Of a stretch of 40,634 nucleotides of DNA, positions 7,675-14,586 are shown in pieces. The notes under the pieces were generated by a model. The model was not told where the DNA came from. It saw nothing but the letters and a program-made list of their open reading frames with translations, and did not search any database. The stretch covers positions 1 to 40,634 of IMG/VR virus record IMGVR_UViG_3300034166_000594; one strand, 5' to 3'. Both the position numbers and the translations under genes were made by a program. Numbering within the stretch: position 1 is the first letter of the stretch; each line of letters opens with the position of its first letter. The stretch comes from a virus.

Positions 7675-8298
7675 TCAGATTCCGTACAGCTCGATGAGCA
7701 GCTTGCCGGCGGTATAGGTGGCGTTGGCGGTGCCCTGCCCGACAAGGTACAGGTAGTCGGTGTTCGCGGCCGGCATGGCGGCGGCGGCGACGACGTTGCC
7801 GGACGCCAGCGCGCCCGAGTTGATGAGCTGCACCTCGGTCAGCGTCGTGATGGCGGTATCCTCGACGCCAGTGCCTTCGGTCGCAGAATACAGGTCGATG
7901 TCGGTGTCGCCTCCGGCCGGTGTCTCCAGGCACGTCATGCGAATGGCGGTGACGGTGCCGTTGGCGGGCGAGAGGCGGGTGATGAACGCCGCGCCGGAGC
8001 CATTGAGCCCGATGATGTCGCCAGCGGTCCCGCCGGAGTTGAGGCCGGTCAGGTCCACCAGCATCGTCGTGACGGTCAGGTCACCCATCTTGACGATGGC
8101 CTGCTTGAGGACGGTGCCGGTGCCCAGCGTGCCGGCGCCGCCCTGCGTGACGGGAACGCCCGTCATGCCGTTGGCCAGCGTGGCGTAGACCAGCGCAGGC
8201 GCGTCCATCGACGCCGTGGGCTCGACCCCCACATCCTGCAGGGCGTTGACGAAAGCGGCCTTGGCGGTGTCAGCGTTGGTGTATTCGATGTACGGCAT
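7675..8298 (-). CDS. Head fibre or decoration-like structural protein
   Basis: The 207-aa product is rich in Gly, Ala and Thr and has beta-strand texture. Segments such as KMGDLTVTTMLVDLTGLNSG, GDIIGLNGSGAAFIT and MTCLETPAGGDTDIDLYSA resemble a protein found near capsid genes in many environmental podoviruses and thought to be a surface or fibre protein of the head. The first 40 residues look more helical and could anchor it. It sits between a small Ig-like protein and the portal module. The pattern match is from memory of such phage proteins; the exact role is inferred. Confidence 0.5.
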   Translation of the reverse strand: MPYIEYTNADTAKAAFVNALQDVGVEPTASMDAPALVYATLANGMTGVPVTQGGAGTLGTGTVLKQAIVKMGDLTVTTMLVDLTGLNSGGTAGDIIGLNGSGAAFITRLSPANGTVTAIRMTCLETPAGGDTDIDLYSATEGTGVEDTAITTLTEVQLINSGALASGNVVAAAAMPAANTDYLYLVGQGTANATYTAGKLLIELYGI

Positions 8299-8330
8299 GG
8301 CTCAGATCCTCAACAGAAGGGGGAAGTCGA

Positions 8331-8669
8331 TCAGGACGCGGCGTAACGGACGGTGACCACGGGGTCGCCGCTGGTGTAGGCGCTGCAGCGCGCGCGGAAG
8401 CCGGCAAGGCCGAAGGTCGGGACGCTCCAGATGCCCACGGCCGTGGCGGTCGATACCGGCGTGGCATAGGCCGGCTGCTGGCCGACCGGCACCATGCTGG
8501 CCGCGACCCAGTTTGTGCCGTCCACCGTGGCCTCAAACGTCATCGTCAGGCTCAACGTGCCGGTAATCTGCACCGAAACGGCGCCGGGCGAGGGGAAGCC
8601 GAGGACTGTGGCAGCCTGGTCCTGCGCCGACACGGTGATCTTGTTGGACTTGAGTACGGTGGCGGCCAT
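8331..8669 (-). CDS. Small Ig-like beta protein, probable virion decoration protein
   Basis: The 112-aa product is all beta by composition and looks like a single immunoglobulin-like domain: VSVQITGTLSLTMTFEATVD, TNWVAASMVPVG, then a final strand GDPVVTVRYAAS. Domains of this type commonly decorate phage heads or tails and may bind surface sugars. The ATG shares one base with the stop of the endonuclease VII-like gene (TGATG), so it is translationally coupled to an endonuclease gene that probably inserted later. Confidence 0.5.
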   Translation of the reverse strand: MAATVLKSNKITVSAQDQAATVLGFPSPGAVSVQITGTLSLTMTFEATVDGTNWVAASMVPVGQQPAYATPVSTATAVGIWSVPTFGLAGFRARCSAYTSGDPVVTVRYAAS

Positions 8670-9127
8670 CAGTCACACTCCACTCCCAGAGGGAAAAAGA
8701 GATCAGTGTTCTCGTCTGCTGCCGGAGCCTTTCCGCCCCAGTACGGTTGACACTCACCACACGCGCATCGCCCCTCAAGATACAACGCTGCCAACCGCAG
8801 AAGCTCAGGATCATCACGAAACTGCCCGATGCCCATGTTGCAGCGCATACACAGTCCGCCCCGCACATGGCCAGTAGCGTGATCGTGGTCTACGGCAAAC
8901 CCTTTGCTTTTAGGTTCTCCGCAAATCACGCACTCGTCAAGTTCACGGGCTGCCTTTGCGCGAACTTTGTCTTTGACGCCTTTGGGAAACAGATTGCGCC
9001 CTTTGTAGTCGTTGCGGCACTTTCTGCACCACGAATCAAGTCCGTTTTTTTTGTACTTGTGCGACGGAAAAAACTCAGCCGTAGCCGGTTTTTCCGTTTT
9101 GCATCGAGTGCAAGTTAGCAGTCCCAC
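8669..9127 (-). CDS. Endonuclease VII-type (His-Me finger) homing endonuclease with N-terminal zinc ribbon
   Basis: The product is about 152 aa if it starts at the GTG at 9127; no ATG is available near the start. It has an N-terminal zinc ribbon (CTRCKTEK ... WCRKC) and then an endonuclease VII fold: CVICGE, the catalytic stretch [14 protein letters not shown], and LCMRCN, which together give the zinc-bound beta-beta-alpha-metal core. It is followed by the family's usual [11 protein letters not shown] helix. Lower GC than its neighbours and a position between unrelated small virion genes point to a free-standing homing endonuclease. A true packaging-linked resolvase role cannot be excluded, but RusA is also present in the genome. 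Confidence 0.8.
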   Translation of the reverse strand: MGLLTCTRCKTEKPATAEFFPSHKYKKNGLDSWCRKCRNDYKGRNLFPKGVKDKVRAKAARELDECVICGEPKSKGFAVDHDHATGHVRGGLCMRCNMGIGQFRDDPELLRLAALYLEGRCACGECQPYWGGKAPAADENTDLFFPLGVECD

Positions 9128-9378
9128 TTGCGCCTCGCTTTCCGTAGCCGGCTGTCCGGATCGTTGGCGGCCTTGGGCCACATCTTCATCTGCCCGGCGC
9201 TCCGCTTGCAAAACGCCACCCGGCGCTTGGCCTTGGCGGGGCTGGCGGCGGCTTCCTTGGCGGAGACGGGCGGCTTGATGTCCCGCCCCTCGGCGCGGAG
9301 CGAGGCACGGCCCTTGGCGTTGAGGCCACCGGCCGGATTCTGTCCCTCTGCCCGCTGCCACGCCGGGGTTTTCGGCAC
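9115..9378 (-). CDS. DUF6321-type small basic protein
   Basis: The 87-aa product starts at a GTG at 9378 that overlaps the TAG of the preceding gene (TAGTG). The pattern [20 protein letters not shown], then CKRSAGQMK and a C-terminal KARRKWDC, matches the DUF6321 family that is frequent in phage structural modules; its function is not known. It is basic and contains conserved Cys residues. Its ribosome binding site AGGAGGA is formed by the last codons of the acidic tail of the preceding protein. The start of the endonuclease VII-like gene lies inside its last codons. Confidence 0.7.
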   Translation of the reverse strand: MPKTPAWQRAEGQNPAGGLNAKGRASLRAEGRDIKPPVSAKEAAASPAKAKRRVAFCKRSAGQMKMWPKAANDPDSRLRKARRKWDC

Positions 9379-9752
9379 TAGTCCTCCTCGTCCTCGTCCT
9401 CGTACCCCTCGTCCTCCATCTCGTCGCCCATTTCCTCGTCCTCGGCCAGCTTCGCCTCCAGCTGGGCGATGCGGGCTTCGAGGCGGGCGATGATCTCGTC
9501 CTTGGACTTCGGGCGCTCGCCGGGCATGGGCATGGGGCCTCCTTTGCCGCCTTTCTTGGGCATCCCGACCGCGATCATCACGGTCATGCCGGGGCCTTTG
9601 GGCGGGTTTTTTCCGTTACCAGCGCCTTTTTTCCGCAGAATCGGGCGCTTTTTCGGCGGTTTGTTGAATTCCTTGGTGCGCTCCAGCACGGCCTCCATGC
9701 CGCGCTCCTTTTTCGTCCTGGGCTCCATCGGTTTGGCCATCGGGGCTACCAT
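9378..9752 (-). CDS. Lys-rich/acidic-tailed small protein after terminase
   Basis: The product is 124 aa from the ATG at 9752, which overlaps the terminase large subunit stop by seven bases; a second ATG at 9740 is also possible. The first two thirds are strongly basic and Pro/Gly rich ([18 protein letters not shown]), then comes a short helix ([16 protein letters not shown]), then a tail made almost only of Asp and Glu. I do not recognise the family. Such bipolar charge suggests binding of nucleic acid or of basic partners during head assembly; this is inference. Confidence 0.5.
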   Translation of the reverse strand: MVAPMAKPMEPRTKKERGMEAVLERTKEFNKPPKKRPILRKKGAGNGKNPPKGPGMTVMIAVGMPKKGGKGGPMPMPGERPKSKDEIIARLEARIAQLEAKLAEDEEMGDEMEDEGYEDEDEED

Positions 9753-11113
9753 CCGGCAGGAAGTTGGGCGGCAAAGTCACCGGGGGCGGTGTGAGTGGCG
9801 GGTGCGGCCACCCAATCCTCCCCCTCCTGCCGAAGATTAGGGTCGTCCCCGGTCGGTTGCCAAGGGGCAATCCCTTCCGGCGGCACCCCCTGCACCCGAT
9901 CCCACCCGTGGAGGGCCAGCGCCAGCGCTACCACGCCGTCGTCGTGGAGCCCCGGCGGGGCCTCGTAGCGCACACCGGAGGCGGTGTAGGTGAACTCGAA
10001 CGCCTCCAGCTCGGCCTGCAGCGCCGCTTCGTGGTCCAGCGCCCGGACCAGCAGTTCCTTGTTCTGGAACGCGGCAATGAGGCGTTGCATGAGGCGCAGC
10101 TTGGACGGCTGGGTGAAGACGTGGGGGGTGATGACGGCGCCCATCTGCTGCAGGTCGCTGACGATGGCGTCGCCGACGCCGGTCGCGTCGGCCACCACGG
10201 GGGTCTGGCCCACGATCTCCATGATCCGGGCCTTGGTCGCGGCCCAAGGCATCTGCCAGCGGTCAAGGGTTACCACGCGGCGCCAGGCGTCCATGCCGAC
10301 CAGCCACGTCCAGTCCTGGCTGCGGGCCAGATCCAGCCCCCAGACGACCACGGGGCCCTGCTCGGCCCCCTTGGCGCCCTCGGTGAAGGCGTGGCGGATG
10401 GCGTCCAGGCCGAAGGGGTTGGCGCCATCGTCGGTCGGGATGCCCTCGAACTCTTGGGCAAAGACCTCGGGGGGGAGTTCGCGCCGGGCGATCTCGACTT
10501 CTTCGGCGGGGATGTAGGGGTTGTCCAGCGTGCGGGCGCGGAAACTCTGCCAGTCGGGGTCCTCGCCGCTCAGGCCCCGGTTGAACAGGGTCACGAACCC
10601 GTGCCGGCGCCCTTTGGGCGTCCCCAGGATCAGCGCCTTCCCGGCCAGATCGACCAGCGTGGGGCGGATCGCGGCCTGCCAGACGGTCAAGAGGTCGCGC
10701 ACAATGCCGGCCTCGTCAATCACCACCCGGGCGTACTTCCGGCCGCGCGCGGGGTCGGGTCCGTCCAGCGTCCAGACCTCAACCACCCCGCCGGTGACCA
10801 ACTCCAGGCGCTTGTCCTGCTCGTTCATGCGCGCCGTCAGCGGCCCCAGCCGGTCCACCAACTCGCGCCACGCCTCCAGCGCCACCTTGTACGACGGGGC
10901 GAACCACGCTACCGGCTGGCCCGCTATCCCCCCATCGCACAGCCAGCGCACCCCGCCCGCCGTCTTTCCCCACCGGCGGCCACACATCACAATCTTGAAG
11001 CGCGCCGGGTTCTCCACCACCTCCCGCTGCCCGGGATGCAGCTTGGCCAGCCGGACCTCGACCGCCTGGTCCCCGCCCGACCGCCCCCCTCGCTTCCCCG
11101 GCCGATGCGCCAC
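9746..11113 (-). CDS. terL: Terminase large subunit (ATPase and nuclease)
   Basis: The 455-aa product pumps DNA into the prohead and cuts it. The N-terminal ATPase has a Walker A, CGRRWGKTAGG, near residue 45, and a Walker B, RVVIDEA, near residue 130 with the catalytic Glu, followed by the coupling motif LILGTPKGR. The C-terminal RNase H-like nuclease shows GLDLARSQDW with the first Asp, VVADATGVGD with the second, and HDDGVVALALAL with the third acidic pair. The likely start is a GTG at 11113 with AGGAG just before it. It lies 343 bases downstream of the small subunit. Motif spacing fits the P22/Sf6 group. Confidence 0.95.
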   Translation of the reverse strand: MAHRPGKRGGRSGGDQAVEVRLAKLHPGQREVVENPARFKIVMCGRRWGKTAGGVRWLCDGGIAGQPVAWFAPSYKVALEAWRELVDRLGPLTARMNEQDKRLELVTGGVVEVWTLDGPDPARGRKYARVVIDEAGIVRDLLTVWQAAIRPTLVDLAGKALILGTPKGRRHGFVTLFNRGLSGEDPDWQSFRARTLDNPYIPAEEVEIARRELPPEVFAQEFEGIPTDDGANPFGLDAIRHAFTEGAKGAEQGPVVVWGLDLARSQDWTWLVGMDAWRRVVTLDRWQMPWAATKARIMEIVGQTPVVADATGVGDAIVSDLQQMGAVITPHVFTQPSKLRLMQRLIAAFQNKELLVRALDHEAALQAELEAFEFTYTASGVRYEAPPGLHDDGVVALALALHGWDRVQGVPPEGIAPWQPTGDDPNLRQEGEDWVAAPATHTAPGDFAAQLPAGW

Positions 11114-11456
11114 AGTCTCCTGTACCCCTCTCGATGTCTCGTTAACGCGCTGACTCGCTCCCTACTCGTAACGCTCACCGCGTTACTCGTCGCTTCCCGT
11201 TACTCGGGACGCTTACTCCTTCCCCGTTTCCCCCTCTAACTCTTGCTTGTTGCGAAGCAACCAGCAAGGACAAGCGAAGCGCGTCAGAGTAACCAGTAGC
11301 TAACTGCACCAGCGCCCCCCTCTTACTCCCCCCAACCTTCCGGCGCTGGGCAGGTTCTGTCAAGTGGGACCCCCCCAAATTGTTACACAAAACGGGCTGT
11401 TTGCCCAGAAACACAATGCCTCTGGGCGCAAACTCTCTAGTCTCCCCCTGTTTCGT
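11114..11456. other. Gap between terminase small and large subunit genes
   Basis: This 343-base stretch has no convincing gene. A leftward open frame (11175-11414) exists but lacks a good ribosome binding site and coding texture. The gap holds a strong hairpin (11242-11268), repeated ACTCGT/GTTACTCG units flanking an inverted AACGC-GCGTT pair between about 11165 and 11205, and C-rich tracts. Its place next to the terminase genes makes it a candidate packaging start (pac/cos) region or a leader controlling terminase large subunit levels; this is inference. Confidence 0.5.
11242..11268 (-). other. Strong hairpin upstream of the terminase large subunit gene
   Basis: Arms 11242-11253 and 11257-11268 pair over 12 positions with one mismatch and a 3-base loop. 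On the leftward transcript there is no T-run after it, so a regulatory or processing role, or a DNA structure recognised in packaging, is more likely than termination. Confidence 0.55.
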
Positions 11457-12002
11457 TCAGGGCCCCTTGACCTGCACCACAGGGTTGCTGCTTGGCGCGA
11501 TGCTGCCCACCACCGCCCGCTCCAGCGCCGCACTCTCTGCCGCTTTCAGCGCCTGGACGTTCCGCACCGTCCCCTCCTCCTCCACGATCTTCACCTGGAG
11601 CGTCTGCGACCCCTGGTGCTCCACGGTCTGCTTCTCCCCGAACTCCACCGGGTTCGCCTTCGCCGCCGCCCACTTCAGCGTCTCGATCCGCACCCGGTCC
11701 ATCGCCGTCGTCTGCGACGTACTCTCCCGCGCCGTCACCACCGCCTCGTCCGCATACGCCTGCCCCAGCAACGCCTTCGCCCGCTGATACCGCCGGAACC
11801 ACTCCTCGTCCAACCACAGCCACCCCCGCACCAGCCCAGGCGTCAGCTTCCCCGGATACCGCTCCGGCTCCCGCGCACTCAGCCGCCGCTGCTCCCGCTC
11901 CACCGTCTCCTGCAACGTCACCCCCTCCGCCATCCCCTCCAACACCAGCCCCAACACCTCCTCCCGCTCCTCCCGCGTCCACTGCCGCATACCCTGCTGC
12001 AT
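11457..12002 (-). CDS. terS: Terminase small subunit (Sf6 gp1 type)
   Basis: I choose the ATG at 12002 because GAGGAGGT lies just before it; the longer upstream frame is low-complexity GC. The 181-aa product has an N-terminal DNA-binding helical part (TREEREEVLGLVLEGMAEG ... LTPGLVRGWLWLDEEW), a YQRAKALLGQAYADEAV helix and the signature DRVRIETLKWAAAKANP followed by EFGEKQ. This signature is typical of Sf6-like small terminases, which form a ring that binds the packaging site and activates the large subunit. Residues after the signature are acidic and then variable. It is the first gene of the leftward virion block. Confidence 0.85.
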   Translation of the reverse strand: MQQGMRQWTREEREEVLGLVLEGMAEGVTLQETVEREQRRLSAREPERYPGKLTPGLVRGWLWLDEEWFRRYQRAKALLGQAYADEAVVTARESTSQTTAMDRVRIETLKWAAAKANPVEFGEKQTVEHQGSQTLQVKIVEEEGTVRNVQALKAAESAALERAVVGSIAPSSNPVVQVKGP

Positions 12003-12355
12003 ACCACCTCCTCGTCGTTGACGTGTACCCGTGCCCACTGGCCGGGGGGATGCCGAATCGTACTCGCTTGCCCTCCGCCGGGGGACACCCCCCCTCCCCC
12101 CCCGCCGCCGCTGCCGCCGCCGCGCGCGCCACGGGCCAGCCCCGCGCCATCGGCGCCGCGCGCGCTGCGCTACCGGGGCCCCGCGCGCCCGGTGCGTCAC
12201 CGGCTACGCGCACGATAGCCGGTTACGGTACGCGCGCGCGGGCGGGGCCGGACGCACTGCCCCCGCCGTGGACGCGTGCCCCGGTGGCGTGCGGCCCGGT
12301 AGCGTGCGACCCCGGTGCGGCGCCCCCGGGGTTGCACGGGGTTGCGCGTCTACTA
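12003..12355. other. GC-rich divergent intergenic region
   Basis: No gene is supported in these 353 bases. They are extremely GC rich and carry short direct repeats: a block near 12280-12320 with a 15-16 base period (CCGGTGGCGTGCGG and CCGGTAGCGTGCGA type units), and two copies of CGGGGTTGC at 12327-12335 and 12337-12345, just upstream of the rightward promoter. This is the divergent control region between terminase genes (left) and the rightward cluster. No clear leftward sigma70 promoter for the terminase genes is visible. Confidence 0.5.
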
Positions 12356-12384
12356 TTGACAGGATGACGCGGTACATGTATAAT
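12356..12384 (+). promoter_or_regulatory. Consensus sigma70 promoter for the rightward cluster
   Basis: TTGACA (12356-12361) and TATAAT (12379-12384) are perfect consensus hexamers separated by exactly 17 bases, in a region where AT-rich hexamers are rare. Transcription should start near 12391, giving a leader of about 50 bases before the first gene at 12441. Host RNA polymerase should use it immediately after infection. Two CGGGGTTGC repeats lie immediately upstream and could bind a regulator. Confidence 0.9.
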
Positions 12385-12440
12385 GTAGGTGCGCCCCCGA
12401 CTCCCCGGCGGCGCGCCACCCGATACGCGAGGAATCCGCC

Positions 12441-12692
12441 ATGGACCGTACCACTACTCCCGCCCTTTACACCCCGGAAGGCGACGCCCTGTTGGTGGCG
12501 TATCGTGCGGCCGGACAGTCCGTTGACGACGCATGGTATGCCCTGTGGCGCGCGCAGCACTGGAACGCCAACTACTCAGACAAGGTGGACACTCTCCCAC
12601 TGGTGGCAGCCTTGAACGACGCCATCGCTGCCTTCCGTGGGCATACGGCGCTGGTGGATGGCATGCTAAGCGGCCCCGTCGTCGCCAAGTAG
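12441..12692 (+). CDS. Small early protein, 83 aa
   Basis: I do not recognise this 83-aa product. It is mildly acidic and helical, with LYTPEGDALLVAYRAAG near the start and aromatic residues WYALWRAQHWN in the middle. It is the first gene behind the consensus rightward promoter and has the leader GAGGAATCCGCC (12429-12440) shared with other genes in this cluster. First genes behind strong host-type promoters are often host-takeover proteins; that role is inferred only from position. Confidence 0.6.
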   Translation: MDRTTTPALYTPEGDALLVAYRAAGQSVDDAWYALWRAQHWNANYSDKVDTLPLVAALNDAIAAFRGHTALVDGMLSGPVVAK

Positions 12693-12701
12693 TCACCCCC
12701 C

Positions 12702-12726
12702 GGGGGCGTCCACTCCGGGCGCCCCC
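12702..12726 (+). terminator. Intergenic GC hairpin (attenuator-like), cassette linker 1
   Basis: GGGGGCG (12702-12708) pairs with CGCCCCC (12720-12726) around an 11-base loop. There is no T-run, so it is probably a weak attenuator or an mRNA end stabiliser rather than a full terminator. It is one of a family of similar hairpins between genes of this cluster and is followed by the shared leader GAGGATTCCCGCC. Confidence 0.5.
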
Positions 12727-12757
12727 ACAACCCCGCATAACCCAGAGGATTCCCGCC

Positions 12758-13378
12758 ATGAAGCTTCGCATCTCCGCCCCCGCTCTTCGTATCGTCGCCC
12801 CCCACATTTCGGAAGATCCATCCCGCCCCATCCTAGGGGGGGTGTCGGTGGAAACGTCGGGGGTGATTGTCGCCACCGACGGAACGACACTCTGCGCGCA
12901 CCACCACGGGGCGACCATTGCCGATTCTGATTCCGGTTCCGTCGCCCCCGTTATCGTGCGGTTCCGCCGCATCCGCGAAGCACTCGCCCGCAAGGTGGAA
13001 ACGGTGGAGGTGGACGTCGGCAGCAACCGGGGGGCGGCCGATCTCGTCGCCCAGTTGGAGGATGCGCGCGGGGCGTTGATCGGCACGACGCTGGTGGACA
13101 TCGTGGATGGCCCATACCCTCTCTGGCGTGGGGTGGTTCCGGCGGTAGATCGGGAACCGGTGTCGATTGCAGCTGTAGGGATTGATCCTAGCCTGCTTGC
13201 CCGGTTCGGCACCTTCCCGAGCGGCAAGAGTGGCGCCGCACACTTTCGGTTTACCGGGCAGGAATCCGCCATTCTCGTGACGCATCCCCACCGTACCGAT
13301 ATCATTGGCCTGTGCATGCCCTATAAGTACGTCGACAATGGGGCGGGGGCGGCCGCGTTCGCTTGGGCCGCAAAGTAG
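12758..13378 (+). CDS. DnaN-like sliding clamp protein
   Basis: The 206-aa product resembles phage-encoded relatives of the DNA polymerase III beta clamp. It has VIVATDGTTLCAHHHG, equivalent to the clamp's VATDGHRL strand; a central DGPYPLWRGVVPA, equivalent to the D..FPDYR..IP segment; and a C-terminal DIIGLCMPYKYVDN, equivalent to the final GVVMPMR-like strand that lines the partner-binding pocket. It is shorter than bacterial DnaN (about 370 aa), so perhaps it holds one to two clamp domains and assembles with more subunits. No phage DNA polymerase gene is present, so it may recruit or redirect host polymerase. Leader GAGGATTCCCGCC precedes the ATG. Confidence 0.75.
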   Translation: MKLRISAPALRIVAPHISEDPSRPILGGVSVETSGVIVATDGTTLCAHHHGATIADSDSGSVAPVIVRFRRIREALARKVETVEVDVGSNRGAADLVAQLEDARGALIGTTLVDIVDGPYPLWRGVVPAVDREPVSIAAVGIDPSLLARFGTFPSGKSGAAHFRFTGQESAILVTHPHRTDIIGLCMPYKYVDNGAGAAAFAWAAK

Positions 13379-13389
13379 CGCACACAACC

Positions 13390-13418
13390 GGGGGCGCCTC
13401 TACTTCGGGGGCGCCCCC
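13390..13418 (+). terminator. Intergenic GC hairpin (attenuator-like), cassette linker 2
   Basis: GGGGGCGCC (13390-13398) pairs perfectly with GGCGCCCCC (13410-13418) around an 11-base loop. It is followed by CTACCTTC and then the shared leader, not by a T-run. It lies directly behind the clamp gene. Confidence 0.55.
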
Positions 13419-13444
13419 TACCTTCACCTTAGAGGATTCCCGCC

Positions 13445-13660
13445 ATGTCCTACGCTACCCGTTCCGGCATTGTCCCCCGTGTTTCCGTGCGGTGGCATCG
13501 CATCCCCCATAGTGGGGCGGTCGTCGTATCCGCCCTGCTTTTCAACCGTTTGGTCACCCGGACCTATTACGACTATTCCCCCCGCGAAGCGCTCGCCGAG
13601 TTCCGGGCGGAAATGGCGGAAGAATATGGGGCGGGGTGGTCCACCCGGGGGGCGGAATAA
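13445..13660 (+). CDS. Small early protein, 71 aa
   Basis: This 71-aa product is not a family I recognise. It has a beta-rich N-terminal half (PRVSVRWHRIPHSGAVVVSA) and a C-terminal amphipathic helix (YSPREALAEFRAEMAEEYG). The shared leader GAGGATTCCCGCC precedes the ATG. Its stop overlaps the start of the next small gene (TAATG), so the two are translated together. Confidence 0.55.
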   Translation: MSYATRSGIVPRVSVRWHRIPHSGAVVVSALLFNRLVTRTYYDYSPREALAEFRAEMAEEYGAGWSTRGAE

Positions 13661-13845
13661 TGCCCCCCCGCACGTCCCTCCCCGCGCGTCCCCGGGTGGC
13701 CCTTTCCGGCCGCCTGGACGACCTGCGCCAGCTCGTCGCATGCTACGGGGATATCCCCCTCCGCGTCCTGGCGCGCGACCTGGCGGGCCCGGATGCTCCC
13801 GACTATCCGCCCGCACATATGCCCGCGCGCGCACTCTTGACGTGA
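13660..13845 (+). CDS. Small basic early protein, 61 aa
   Basis: The start at 13660 shares a base with the preceding TAA (TAATG coupling), and no shared leader is present, unlike most genes of this block. The 61-aa product is basic at the N-terminus (MPPRTSLPARPRVALSGRLD) and then helical (DLRQLVACYGDIPLRVLARD), a pattern that could bind nucleic acid. I do not recognise the family. Confidence 0.45.
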   Translation: MPPRTSLPARPRVALSGRLDDLRQLVACYGDIPLRVLARDLAGPDAPDYPPAHMPARALLT

Positions 13846-13867
13846 CACTAGCCTAGTCGCATACTAT
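13837..13867 (+). promoter_or_regulatory. Possible second rightward promoter
   Basis: TTGACG (13837-13842) and TACTAT (13862-13867) are separated by 19 bases, two more than ideal. The element overlaps the stop codon of the preceding gene. It would give the LPD29 gene its own start point; the downstream order (GC hairpin, then shared leader) copies that behind the main promoter. Confidence 0.35.
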
Positions 13868-13870
13868 TTA

Positions 13871-13901
13871 CGGGGCGCACGCAATCCGGCGGCGCCCCCC
13901 G
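13871..13901 (+). other. GC hairpin in the leader of the LPD29 gene, cassette linker 3
   Basis: CGGGGCGC (13871-13878) can pair with GCGCCCC plus following bases (13892-13901). It precedes the shared leader GAGGAATCCGCC at 13920-13931. It is probably part of the 5' leader if the promoter at 13837-13867 is real. Confidence 0.4.
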
Positions 13902-13931
13902 TAGTCCCGAACCCATCCCGAGGAATCCGCC

Positions 13932-14525
13932 ATGCCCGCAACCGCTAAAGAAGTTTCCCGCCGTTTGACTGTTACCGAGGTCGCGCGCATGATTCGCGCG
14001 GATCTTCGGCACACGTTTCCCGCCGTGAAGTTCCGGGTATATCAAGGGTCCGGGGGGGGATCATTGAACATCGTGTGGACCGATGGGCCGATCGGGCGCG
14101 AGGTGGACGCCATCGCCGGCCAGTATCAAGGGGCAGGGTTTGACGGGTCCATAGATCTAGCGTATTCCGTGGACGCGTGGGTATTGAATGGGGAAGTTAT
14201 CGGCCATCATACGACCGGCACCGCCGACTCCCGGGGGAGCGTGCCCGCGTATGGGATCATCCCCCCGCACGACGACGCCGAGCTATGGACGCTCCCCCGC
14301 GTCTACGTTTGGACGCGCCGCCGGGCCAGTGTCGCCCGCCTTGCCGAACAAATCGCCCGCCTGGCGCATGCTTGGCGCATGGACGCGCCCGCCATCGCGG
14401 AATGGCACGATAGCGGCGCGTATGTCGACCCTACCCGGGAGCAGGATCTCCAGTGCTGGAACCGTACCCACCGCTATTGGGCCGAACTGCTACAATGGGA
14501 CACCGAGCAAAGCGGCAACGCTTAA
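13932..14525 (+). CDS. LPD29-domain protein
   Basis: The 197-aa product matches the LPD29 pattern (large polyvalent protein-associated domain 29). It begins with LTVTEVARMIRADLRHTFP, then VKFRVYQGSGGGSLNIVWTD with GPIGREVDAIAGQY, then a GFDGSID segment, then a C-terminal region with helices around RLAEQIARLAHAW. LPD domains occur in polyvalent proteins of phages and mobile elements that are thought to be delivered early into the host; their biochemical activity is not established. Here the domain stands almost alone, in an early cluster with its own shared leader. The N-terminal helix-turn region may bind nucleic acid. Confidence 0.7.
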   Translation: MPATAKEVSRRLTVTEVARMIRADLRHTFPAVKFRVYQGSGGGSLNIVWTDGPIGREVDAIAGQYQGAGFDGSIDLAYSVDAWVLNGEVIGHHTTGTADSRGSVPAYGIIPPHDDAELWTLPRVYVWTRRRASVARLAEQIARLAHAWRMDAPAIAEWHDSGAYVDPTREQDLQCWNRTHRYWAELLQWDTEQSGNA

Positions 14526-14529
14526 GCAT

Positions 14530-14566
14530 CCCCCCAGCCCCTCGGCATCCCGCCGGGGGGCGCCCC
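14530..14566 (+). other. GC hairpin between early genes, cassette linker 4
   Basis: CCCCCC (14530-14535) can pair with GGGGGG (14555-14560), which also forms a tight palindrome with the following CGCCCCC. CTACTCTT and the shared leader GAGGAATCCGCC (14575-14586) follow. The GGCGCCCCCTAC string also occurs behind the clamp gene hairpin. Confidence 0.45.
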
Positions 14567-14586
14567 CTACTCTTGAGGAATCCGCC

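Noticed and set aside
11175-11414. Leftward frame of 79 codons between the terminase genes
   Set aside because: No good ribosome binding site, composition unlike a protein, and it runs through a strong hairpin and repeats.
11457-12200. Longer terminase small subunit starting at 12200
   Set aside because: The extra 66 residues are Arg/Gly/Ala low-complexity translated from the GC-rich divergent region, while the ATG at 12002 has an ideal ribosome binding site.
12377-12382. Leftward promoter for the terminase genes overlapping the rightward one
   Set aside because: TATACA can be read on the minus strand, but no -35-like hexamer lies at the right distance.
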